From contig NC_089429.1 of the NCBI RefSeq assembly GCF_026210795.1, forward strand, positions 3,906,001 through 3,970,000: 64,000 nt of DNA, given 5' to 3'. This document shows, one piece after another, positions 55,608 through 64,000 of this stretch (within the stretch, counting starts at the first letter, position 1; every line of letters begins with the position of its first letter). The notes below the pieces were generated by a model that was given only the letters and a program-made list of their open reading frames with translations, had not been told where the DNA came from and ran no database searches. Origin of the DNA: Rhizophagus irregularis. Taxonomy: Eukaryota > Glomeromycota > Glomeromycetes > Glomerales > Glomeraceae. The translations under genes were made by a program, and so were the position numbers.

Positions 55608-57212
55608 TCATGCACTATTATCTTCATCATAATCTCTAGCTATTCTTCTAAATTTTGGATTTTCCTTATAAATTTGTCCATATGTTATATTCGCTTTTTC
55701 ATTATACATATCCATTACATATTTTTCTGGTGGTACATCAACTCGTACTCTAATATTTTTATTTCCTCTTTTCATTCCCGGATTTGGATATTCTTTTATA
55801 AAATGACCTCTTAATCCACATCTTTCACATTGGTTATGTATTTTTCTTGATCGATATGCTTTATCTCTATCTTCTTTATTAGAAAATCCTCTTTTTCTTT
55901 CACCATCAATATCCATTTTCATATCATATTCTCTTTTTGGTGGTATTGGAACATCTTCAATTTCCATTTCGATATCTTCATTATCTAAATCTCTTCCATA
56001 TTTTTTACCACTTCTTAAAGTTGGAAATATTTCTTTTTCATACTTATATGTTTCGTAATTATTATAATAATTACCATTATCATAATTTCTATTATTGGCG
56101 TAATATCTTTCATGATCCATTAAATTTATATTTCTATTATTACCATTATTTCTTCTTTCATTATTATTCCTATTAAAATTATTTTGCGTTCTATAATTAT
56201 TCCTTCGTCCTAATTGTGGACATTCTGGTCTTATATGACCTTCTTCATTGCATTCATAACATCTCATAGTTCTTGTATTTCTTGTATTTGTATTTCTATT
56301 TATATTTCTTCTTTGTTGATTTTTTATTTCATTTATCATTTCTCCCATAGCTATTTTTTCTGCTCTAAATTGTTCTAATGCTTTACTTAATTCATCAATA
56401 TCTTTTTCATTAACTGGCTTTTGCATTTTTTTATATATTTCATTTTCTTCTCTTTTATTCGTTTCTTCTTTTAAAATTTCTTCTATATTCTTTTCTTGTC
56501 TTATTTGTTCTATATTTACACCCGTTGTTTTCATTATCAATTCATTTTTAGCTTCTTCTTCTCTTCTTGCTATATTAATTGCGTCATTTAAATTCGTTGG
56601 ACTACTTCTTCTAACTTGGTACCCCAATGTAGGTTCTAATCCTTGGATATAATAATTTACTTGATACATATCATGTAATGCTTGACCTCTAGTTGCAATT
56701 CTTAATATTGATCTAAACCTTCTAGTATATTCTTCAACACTTTCATTTTTTTCTTGTTTAATCCTTGTCAATTCTATCATTTTTCTTCTTTTAACATCTT
56801 CTCTAGTGAATCTATTAATTAATTTGTTTTTCAAATTTCTATCATCATTATGATCACACCAGTTTACTAAATTAGCTGCTACTCTTTCTTTTTTCTCATT
56901 ATACCATTGTAATGCGGTTCCTCTTAAACATGTTATTGCTACATTTGCTTTATTTTGACTACATACACCTCCTCCAACATTTCCTTCTGTTCTTCCACTT
57001 ACTGTAAATGCTACTTCAAATTGTCTAATCCAATCGTTAACATCTTCATCTTCTTTTCCACTAAAAGTTGGCATACCTACTATTCCTCCCATTCCTGCAG
57101 TTTGAATTCTATCTATTAAAGTTTGTCCTGCTCCTAATGCATTATCTAATGTATTAGGTGCAAGTCCTATAGCATTTTCCACTATTCTCTTTATTTGATC
57201 TTGATTTGCCAT
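55608..57212 (-). CDS. Gypsy Gag
   Basis: 534 codons. A Retrotrans_gag-type domain lies at about residues 50-215 (FSGKEDEDVNDWIRQFEVAF, CLRGTALQWYNEKKERVA, MIELTRIKQEKNESVEEYTR). A helical and Asn/Arg-rich region follows. Knuckle 1 is CYECNEEGHIRPEC; the second, CERCGLRGHFIKEY, has Tyr instead of the last Cys (a G-to-A change). It forms the particle and binds RNA. It ends in TGA followed by CTA, with a second stop (TAA) five codons later, in frame with the protease. Confidence 0.9.
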   Translation of the reverse strand: MANQDQIKRIVENAIGLAPNTLDNALGAGQTLIDRIQTAGMGGIVGMPTFSGKEDEDVNDWIRQFEVAFTVSGRTEGNVGGGVCSQNKANVAITCLRGTALQWYNEKKERVAANLVNWCDHNDDRNLKNKLINRFTREDVKRRKMIELTRIKQEKNESVEEYTRRFRSILRIATRGQALHDMYQVNYYIQGLEPTLGYQVRRSSPTNLNDAINIARREEEAKNELIMKTTGVNIEQIRQEKNIEEILKEETNKREENEIYKKMQKPVNEKDIDELSKALEQFRAEKIAMGEMINEIKNQQRRNINRNTNTRNTRTMRCYECNEEGHIRPECPQLGRRNNYRTQNNFNRNNNERRNNGNNRNINLMDHERYYANNRNYDNGNYYNNYETYKYEKEIFPTLRSGKKYGRDLDNEDIEMEIEDVPIPPKREYDMKMDIDGERKRGFSNKEDRDKAYRSRKIHNQCERCGLRGHFIKEYPNPGMKRGNKNIRVRVDVPPEKYVMDMYNEKANITYGQIYKENPKFRRIARDYDEDNSA

Positions 57213-57247
57213 ATCTAATAATATATTCTCTTGAAATAATTCTTATA

Positions 57248-57540
57248 AATTATAATCAGATATTTCACTTTCACTATCAGAATTTTCAATATTTAATGAA
57301 TTATTCGAATCTGAATTTTGACTTAGACTAAAACCTTCTGTATTTATAACATTTTCATTTTCGCTCTCAAATTCATTCTCATTAAAACTTTCAATATTTT
57401 CTTCCCAAATCTCATGTTCCTCTGGATCTAATATTTCTCCAATCTTTTCTGAATCATCTGTATCATCATTTTCTTCTTCAACTTCTTCCTTACTTTCTTC
57501 AATTTCAAATTTCTTTAAATATTCATCTAATATTCTCCTT
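57248..57540 (-). other. Acidic leader frame upstream of Gag
   Basis: About 98 open codons in the Gag frame, very rich in Glu, Asp, Asn and Ser (EVEEENDDTDDSEKIGEI), ending in TAA at 57246-57248, 36 bp before the Gag start. No ATG is evident at its beginning. It may be an N-terminal extension of Gag lost through one C-to-T change, or a chance open stretch. Confidence 0.35.
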
Positions 57541-58398
57541 ATTTCTTTTTATTTTTATATTACATCATTTATTTTATATAATTCATTATTATCTTCTACA
57601 ATCTTTCATATCATTCTTTTATTGTAATAAAATTATTTCTCATATATCAAATAATAACATTTCAATATTTCTCATATTTACAATATCATTTAATTTTCTT
57701 TTTCATTTAGTAACCTATACCGGGCTTGCCTTTACCTTCTTCATAGAAGTATAGTAGTTTACGGGTTTGCTACTAATAACTTTTTCTTTTTCTCATAATA
57801 CTTTTAAATTTTTCAATCATTTATTAATTTCTTATTATTCACAAAATTCATTCTCATTATAAATTTTTATTCTCATTCAATTTTTAAATCTTTTCATTAT
57901 TATCTTGAATATTTCATTCATCCTTTCGATATATACTTTTTCAATATATCGTATATTTTCATTTCTCATATATTCCGTAATATTCCTTTTTCATAATATT
58001 ACTTTCACTTATTTTTCGTATATCATTCAATAATATTTTAATTTTTCTTATATATTTTCTTTTACTATATCCCTTTTCATATATAGTAACACTTTTCTCA
58101 TATTTCAGATAAGTCTTCCTTATCTATTATTTCTTTGATGATTTCTCATATCATCTATTACTTCTTTGATGATTTCTCATATCATCTATTACTTCTTTGA
58201 TGATTTCTCATATCATCTATTACTTCTTTGATGATTTCTCATATCATCTTTTACTTCTTTGATGATTTCTCATATCATCTTTTTCTTATCTTTTTCACAA
58301 ATTTTCTTTCATTTTCTCATATAATTTTCTTTTATTTCTCATTTAGATCTTGTATGAAGACAATAATCTTTTACTTTTTCGTGAGCATGCACCAAAAA
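57541..58398. other. Gypsy 5' untranslated region with 31-bp repeats
   Basis: AT-rich leader between 5' LTR and Gag. At about 58130-58283 five tandem copies of a 31-bp unit (TTCTTTGATGATTTCTCATA...) occur. ATTTCTCATAT words recur throughout, including the palindromic ATATGA/TCATAT. Confidence 0.6.
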
Positions 58399-58967
58399 TG
58401 TGACACGCTGCCCATAGGATATTAAAATAAAATATCGTATGTTACCACCGACGTGTTGAGTTCGTATAGTATCTATGCTTGGTTTTAAAATAAAAATTAA
58501 TTACAAAAATTACAAAAACATTATTTCTTACCGAAATTTTAAATTACAATAGTTTCTCTATATTTTCAATAAACCATTAATTAAAATGAAATAATTAATG
58601 TGGCACTTTTTACTCATAAGAAAAAGGCTAAAAGAATGTGTTTGTTTATTATTAAGGATGAAATAAAATTTTTATTTTTCAAAAATTGAACTGCGGAATT
58701 TTCTATCGAAATCCTCTTGTATTTATACATTTTTAAGAAAAATATTTCTAATATTTCTAATATTTCTAATAAAATTTGAAGATCTATTATCATATGACTT
58801 TCTCGTTACACTAAACTAAACTATAAATATAATTTTATTGGCTAATTATTTATCCATCGGCTAAATATTTATCTGTCACTTACTGCGCCATGTGACTTAT
58901 CACGTGACTTTTGTATTCCCAACTATTTCTTCTTGTGTAACCATATCATGTGACCTACTGCGCCACA
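58399..58967 (-). repeat. 5' LTR of the Gypsy element
   Basis: Same length as the 3' LTR (569 bp), TG...CA ends on the minus strand. The outer flank GGATTTCATTTTCAG joins satellite sequence directly. Confidence 0.9.
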
Positions 58968-59235
58968 GGATTTCATTTTCAGAATAGGTTAACTAACAGA
59001 AAATGGATTAAAAATCCATTTCTTTCATAATTCCTTAATTTCTACTGTGCAATTTTTGGCCAGAATTATGACTTAAATTTGATAAAATTTTAAATCATGA
59101 ATTTGTAAAAAATAATCATTTTTTATAATATTAAATGCACTATTATTTAATTAAAATTTCATTTTTAGGATAAGTTAAATAAGTTAAATATATTTAATTT
59201 TTAAGAAAATTAAACAAAAAGAATTTTAATGGTTA
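58968..59235. repeat. Satellite, segment 3
   Basis: Contains the unit words AAAAATCCATTTCTTTCATA and TTTTTGGCCAGAATTATG and ends with GAATTTTAATGGTTA (59221-59235), duplicated at 63112-63126 around LINE 3. Confidence 0.6.
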
Positions 59236-59711
59236 GTAATACAATGTTGCAATGGCTGCACATTAAATGATAAAAGAATTAACAAAGAAAGTAATAGTTG
59301 CTATTTCAATAGGGATTGATTGGATCTAACTTGCATAAACAGAATTTCTAGTTGTCAAAACACTCTCAACACCAAAATTATTAAAGATATAATAGAAACT
59401 AGAAATTACCAAGAGAGACAATATATCGCAGAATAGATATCTAGCTATATACAAATACATGACTATGATACGGCTTTTATTCAGAATACGTTATCAAACA
59501 GAGAATCTGTGTCATAACATATAGCATTATTGCATCAATTAAGATTACTGTTCAGTAAAGCTGCCACCCGAAATTAGGGAATTTTACCATTTGCCGAAAC
59601 CGAAATGGTAAAATTAATTTAGGAAAAATACTTAATTCTGAAATGCTGAAACTATTCCGAAATTTTGATTAGCTGTTATAATATCACGTGACCAAAATTA
59701 AATTTTTACCA

Positions 59712-60223
59712 AAATTATAACTATATTCTAATACCATAATTCTAGCTCCGTAGTGATCTTCCTAGTACGTATAGCTTCGATTTAAGCCAGAGACAATGAT
59801 TTTTTGTGATCACAGAATTTCACAGAAAATCACAAAATTTGGCTATAAAAATGTTGATAATTTTCAAGTTTTTGGCCTGATTTAGGATTTGAAATTATTA
59901 TAATTCTGGCAGACACTAAATTTGGCCAGATTTTATGAATCGTAATGTTGGGCAACCTTGCATAATTCTGGCCAAATCACAAAATTTCACAAAATTTACT
60001 TTTATCACACACAAAATTTACTTTATACCGCCACAAAAAATCATCGTCCCTGATTTAAGCCTATGTTCACTTTGTGTAATATATATACCATATAAGGAAA
60101 TTATGCGTCTTTATGCACTGATATTACACAAAGTGAATATAGGCTTAAAACGAAGCTATACACGTCAGAAAGATCGCTACAGAGCCAGAATTATGGAATT
60201 AGAATACAGATAAAATTTTAGCA
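59712..60223. mobile_element. Foldback element, middle nest level
   Basis: Inverted arms of about 75 bp: ATTCTAATACCATAATTC, TAGTGATCTTCCTAGT and GTATAGCTTCGATTTAAGCC match the right arm with a few changes. The centre holds a further inverted pair, GTTCACTTTGTGTAATAT and ATATTACACAAAGTGAA. Exact ends are uncertain. Confidence 0.65.
59788..60052. mobile_element. hAT MITE, innermost nest level
   Basis: An 8-bp duplication ATTTAAGC at 59780-59787 and 60053-60060. Ends CAGAGACAATGATTTTTTGT and complement of CAGGGACGATGATTTTTTGT. The interior has CACAAAATTT repeats and TTTTGGCC words. Confidence 0.85.
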
Positions 60224-60408
60224 AATTTATAAAGTCATGTGATTTTAGAATAGGCCAATCAGAAGTTTCGGACAATTTCAGAAGTTTCAGAAAGATTTCA
60301 GGATTTTGGAAGAATTTCGGGATTTCAGAATTAGTTTCAGGAATAAAATTCTGGCCGAAATTATTTCAGAATTAGGAAATAATTTCAGGCGGCAGCTTTA
60401 CTGTTCAG

Positions 60409-61387
60409 TCCATCTGACGTGATTAACATATATACTAATAGCTCAATGACAACCCAGTTTAATGTGAACCTAAACACCTTTACAAAACATATGGATACAG
60501 GATAGGTGATATTAAATGACAAAGAAGTAATATTAGAATGTAGCAGCTCAATCACAGAATGGCCTTCATTTACACGCGCAGAATTAGAAGCCATCCTATT
60601 AGCTATACTTGTCTTACAAACAGGACAGAGAGTAAATATACTCACGGACTCTCAAGCTGCAATAGATAGTATCAATCATATAAGAATAAATTTAACAAAT
60701 GGAAAAAATAAAATACGGGTATGGTGTAATACTAACAACTACAGTATAATTAGTAGTATAATTAATTTTATTGATAGCAAACACTTAGAGTTAAAACTAA
60801 TAAAAGTTAAAGGCCACTCAGGAATCAAAGGCAATGAAGAAGCAGACAGAGTGGCCAAAAATGATATGGAAAGATTAACTTGTATTACAATTAAGGACTC
60901 ACAACAAAAAGACTTAAAATATGATTTATACTGGGATGGTAATAGAGTTGACAGACACATTAGAAAATTCACAGATAACATATGTGAAGCGGCATTAGAG
61001 GCAGCATGCATGGTCTTCAATTGTGTAAACAGAACAATTTTTCAAGACACAACTCATATAATAGAAGAGAAAGTCACTTGGGCATTACTTAAAAAAAATA
61101 CAGGACTTAACTGTACAATGTCATCAATAAACAACAATTTCATCAAACATCTGAAACTTACAAACAATTTACTACCAACTTTAGAGATTATGAAAGAAAG
61201 GAGATATGATTTATATGGAGATGTAAAGTGTATGATGTGTCTTGAAAAAAATGAAGATGATGATCACTTAATCTACTACCAGCAGCTTAAGGATAAATGG
61301 TTAATGGTGGCTAATAATATTAAACATAAATGTGACCAAATGCTTAAAGACTTGCTTTCACAAGAGAAACACTTACAACTAAATTAA
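60409..61387 (+). pseudogene. LINE 3 RNase H domain
   Basis: After the MITE the frame reads VINIYTNSSM (a degenerate form of the YTDGS motif, first Asp lost), then TAG at 60504-60506. An open frame follows to TAA 61385-61387 with TRAELEAILLAILV (Glu), LTDSQAAI (Asp) and KGHSGIKGNEEADRVAK (His, Asp). The C-terminal CMMCLEKNEDDDHLIY is a degraded zinc knuckle. It is related to the RNase H of LINE 2 but is a separate family. Confidence 0.65.
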
Positions 61388-61402
61388 GAAGACACACAGC
61401 GA

Positions 61403-61920
61403 TTGATTTTATGGAATAGGAATTTTTTTATTCATATAACAGGTTCTAATCAAGAATTACCTATTCCTTTTATACATCTAATGTTAAGGAATTTCTTTCC
61501 AAAAGAGAGATATAGAAAACTCAAGTCTATTGTTAAGTCAGAAAAAGTTATACTAATAATTACTACTTTGTTTTTAGAAATATTTATTAACGAATTTTAT
61601 AGAATCATTTGGCAACCACGTTGTAACCTGGTAACAGAATGAGAACATACAAAAGAATCAAGAAAAAAGACCTAAAGAAGAAAATACCAGCAAACCAACA
61701 TATTACATATAAAAGAATTCCAACTCAGCAAGTAGAAAGTGATACATATGATTTAAAGGGAAGACGAATTCTCAAACACAATAAACAGTGGTCAATTGCT
61801 CTTGAAAAAACAAGGCAATATATAAATCAGTTTATTAGGAAAGGAAATAGGGTAATTTGGAAGGTATATAATAACATTAAGACATACAAATACAGATATA
61901 ATTCTTTTTCTTTTGTTTAG
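61403..61920 (+). pseudogene. LINE 3 C-terminal region
   Basis: Two open stretches (61403-61642 and 61639-61920, different frames) continue the LINE C-terminus. The first includes FINEFYRIIWQPRCNLVTE, matching the IWLPRCNATN context of LINE 2. The second is Lys/Arg/Gln-rich and ends WKVYNNIKTYKYRYNSFSFV with TAG at 61918-61920. One frameshift near 61640 separates them. Confidence 0.55.
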
Positions 61921-61945
61921 AAGCATATACTGAAGCTATATGATA

Positions 61946-62905
61946 AGGCTGCTCCAATTTAATAGTTTGTTTAACGTCCTAACTTTATATAAAAATTGAA
62001 GGGGGGGAGGGGGTCAAATTACACTGGTAAAAAAATGATTTATCCTACACATATCTTACACATATTGGGTACTCAAAATGTAGAAAATCATACACAAATA
62101 ATACACATATCATACATATATCGGGTACTAATATATATATCATACATATATCAGGTACCTGATAGGTATACTATATATATAAGTACCCAATATGTGTATG
62201 ATATGTGTATTATTTGTGTATGATTTTCTACATTTTGAGTACCCGATATATGTAAGATATGTGTAGGATATGTGTAGGATAGACCATTTTTTTACCAGTG
62301 TATTAAGTAAACATTTAAAAATAAACATATAAATTAATAACCTTTAGTTTAGCAAAATAAATATATAGTAGTAAATTTTTCTTCAAACTATCATCTGGCT
62401 CTAATAACTCATTTTTTTCCCCATGATAAAAACAAATAATTTCTGTTTTTAAATGATGTCATAAATAATATATAGCTTCAATTGGACTACTACAATAGAT
62501 TTTTTGTTTAACATAAACTGTTTCGTAAAGATTGTATTTCAGAAGCTATAGGAGATTCACAAATATAAATCACATTATTTAATAAAATTTCTAAATTAGT
62601 TTTTTCTTTATCACTCTGCAATTTTACTAAAAATATGGTTTATTACAGATAGTGCAATTGATAAGTTTATGTATATTACTATTATTAATTATACCACTAG
62701 GAATAAGAAATTTTTTTATTTATTTTTATTTATTTTTATTATGAAGACATAGATCTGGGAGATTCAAAGAAATTCTTTTAAATATTGACAGATCGGCGAT
62801 ATTGTTATAATCACGTGATATAACATATGTTTGTTTATTTTTAAAAAATTTTCAAAAACGAGGGGGGTGGGGTACATTATACAAACTATTAAATTGGAGT
62901 GGCCT
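61946..62905. mobile_element. Non-autonomous element with AGGCTGCTCC ends
   Basis: The left end AGGCTGCTCCAATTTAATAG and the right end, complementary to AGGCCACTCCAATTTAATAG, continue into TTTGT. Both are followed inward by G-runs (61999-62013 and 62860-62873). No clear target duplication is seen. The interior is AT-rich and non-coding and contains the palindrome at 62022. Confidence 0.6.
62022..62300. mobile_element. Palindromic MITE flanked by TA
   Basis: CACTGGTAAAAAAATG and its complement at the ends; TA at 62020-62021 and 62301-62302. Nearly the whole element is one palindrome (TACTCAAAATGTAGAAAATC on one arm, the complement on the other) with GATATGTGTA words. Confidence 0.8.
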
Positions 62906-63111
62906 AATAATGATCCTATATAATCTAATAGCTACTATAAGAGGATATAGGTGAATTTCATATTGGTGATGGTAGAGCACGGAAGCAATCTTATAGGATG
63001 GGAAACCAGTTCAGAGTTTTAATAGATTAGTTATGTATATACCAAAAATTCTGTATTACTATTATATAACTAATAAACTCATGAATTGCATTACCTTGCA
63101 AAAAAAAAAAA

Positions 63112-64000
63112 GAATTTTAATGGTTAATTCTAGGAGATTCAATAAATAAATCACCAATTTTTTCACTATTATAAAATGCACAAAAGTTAATTTGCTTAAT
63201 AAAATTTCAATTTCAGATGGAATTAATTAGTAAAAAATCACCTAAAAATTTAATTGTAATTTTGGCAAAAAGTACTAAAGGGGTAATCAAGTACTTTTTA
63301 AGATGCTAAATATGTGAAAAATAATCATGTATTCAAATGTAAAATAATTTATTATATAATTAAAATTTTATTTTTAAGGCAGATTAACTAATAGGAAATT
63401 AGTTAAAAATCCATTTCTTTTATAATTTTTTAATTTTTACTGTGCAATTTTTGGCCAGAATTATGATTTAAATTTAATAAAGTTTTAAATCATGAATTTG
63501 TAAAAAATAATCATTTTTTATAATATTAAATGCACTATTATTTAATTAAAATTTCATTTTTAAAGTAGGTTTCTTATTATAAAATAAGTTAAATATATTT
63601 AATTTTTAAGAAAATTAAACAAAAAGAATTTCAATGGTTAATTTTAGGAAATTCAATAAATAAATTACCAATTTTTTCACTATTATAAGATGCACAAAAG
63701 TCAATTTGCTTAATAAAATTTGGAATTAATTAGTAAAAAATCACCTAAAAATTTTAATTTTAATTTTGGCAAAAAGTACTAAGGGGTAATCAGGTACTTT
63801 TTAAGATTTTTTAAAATGCTAAATATATGAAAAATAATCATATATTCAAATGTAAAATAATCTAAAATTTTATTTTTAAGGCAGATTAACTAATAGGAAA
63901 TAGGTTAAAAATCCATTTCTTTTTATAATTCCTTAATTTTTACTATGCAATTTTTGGCCAGAATTATAAACAAATTTTTGTATTTTTGATAAAATTTAAA
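63112..64000. repeat. Satellite, segment 4
   Basis: At least one full unit plus parts. AAAAAGTACTAA words at 63268 and 63779 give a period of about 511 bp, with TTTTTGGCCAGAATTAT at about 63450 and 63951. It continues beyond the window. Confidence 0.65.

Larger units (their letters stand above)
51480..58967 (-). mobile_element. Ty3/Gypsy LTR retrotransposon
   Basis: Two 569-bp LTRs enclose, in minus-strand order, an acidic leader, Gag, protease, reverse transcriptase/RNase H and integrase (Gypsy order). The primer-binding region after the 5' LTR reads TTTTTGGTGCATGC, starting with the complement of a tRNA GCACCA end. No target-site duplication is visible (CACCT left, GGATT right). Confidence 0.9.
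59556..60400. mobile_element. hAT MITE with an 8-bp duplication, outer nest level
   Basis: CTGTTCAG at 59548-59555 and 60401-60408. Ends TAAAGCTGCCACCCGAAATT and complement of TAAAGCTGCCGCCTGAAATT. Removing it restores the LINE 3 frame (LLHQLRLLFSPSDVINIYT). The interior repeats TTTCAGAA/TTCCGAAA words. Confidence 0.85.
59236..63111 (+). mobile_element. 5'-truncated LINE 3 with nested MITEs
   Basis: A 15-bp target duplication GAATTTTAATGGTTA lies at 59221-59235 and 63112-63126, with an A-run at 63099-63111. The coding part keeps only the end of the reverse transcriptase region and the RNase H domain. The hAT MITE at 59556 and the element at 61946 were inserted later. The conserved 3' end (GGTGATGGTAGAGCAC onward, about 62970) matches 51310-51479. 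Confidence 0.75.

Noticed and set aside
58130-58283. 31-bp repeats considered as CRISPR or promoter array
   Set aside because: Direct head-to-tail copies without spacers in the leader of an LTR element; a simple minisatellite.
59935-60213. 92-codon plus-strand frame
   Set aside because: Crosses the borders of nested MITEs, so it cannot be an old gene.
62970-63030. Possible tRNA gene (GGTAGAGCAC and a B-box-like word)
   Set aside because: No acceptor-stem pairing or anticodon loop can be drawn; the sequence is part of a LINE 3' end present twice.

Overview
The window is very AT-rich eukaryotic DNA made almost entirely of mobile elements, their nested insertions and decayed lineage-specific genes. 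Short GT...AG introns with TACTAAT-like branch points, Tad/I-like LINEs carrying an RNase H domain, and several multicopy protein families I recognise from memory point to a glomeromycotinan (arbuscular mycorrhizal) fungus of the Rhizophagus type. That assignment is inference. I see no rRNA, no convincing tRNA, no CRISPR and no conserved housekeeping gene.

Layout. (1) 1-4.7 kb: an array of exon/intron-like units, a palindromic MITE and a broken three-intron gene. (2) 4.73-16.34 kb: an 11.6-kb element with imperfect terminal inverted repeats and a 5-bp target duplication. On the minus strand it carries a DDE integrase, a zinc-finger/PD-(D/E)XK-like nuclease and an A32/FtsK-type packaging ATPase. 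On the plus strand it carries three coiled-coil proteins and a Gag-like CCHC/retropepsin polyprotein. A small HTH-like protein and a conserved 112-residue protein complete the set. No polymerase is visible. Two non-autonomous elements are inserted in it, one holding an array of 30-nt exon/81-nt intron units. This Polinton-like chimera is the best candidate for an undescribed system here. (3) 16.8-18.4 kb: a multi-membrane-span gene cleanly split by a hAT MITE. (4) 18.4-25.1 kb: intergenic repeats and MITEs. (5) 25.1-41.7 kb: two decayed minus-strand genes, each invaded by the same TA-flanked element family. One copy contains a 147-bp tandem array, the other contains a full-length LINE with a 17-bp target duplication. 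(6) 41.7-64 kb: hAT MITEs, then a ~510-545-bp satellite invaded by a second LINE, a Ty3/Gypsy LTR retrotransposon and a 5'-truncated LINE that itself holds MITEs nested three deep.

Most broken reading frames carry nonsense codons that single C-to-T or G-to-A changes would explain, consistent with cytosine deamination of silenced repeats. The youngest insertions appear to be the 464-bp hAT MITE (two identical copies) and the LTR element (7 differences, all transitions, over 569 bp).
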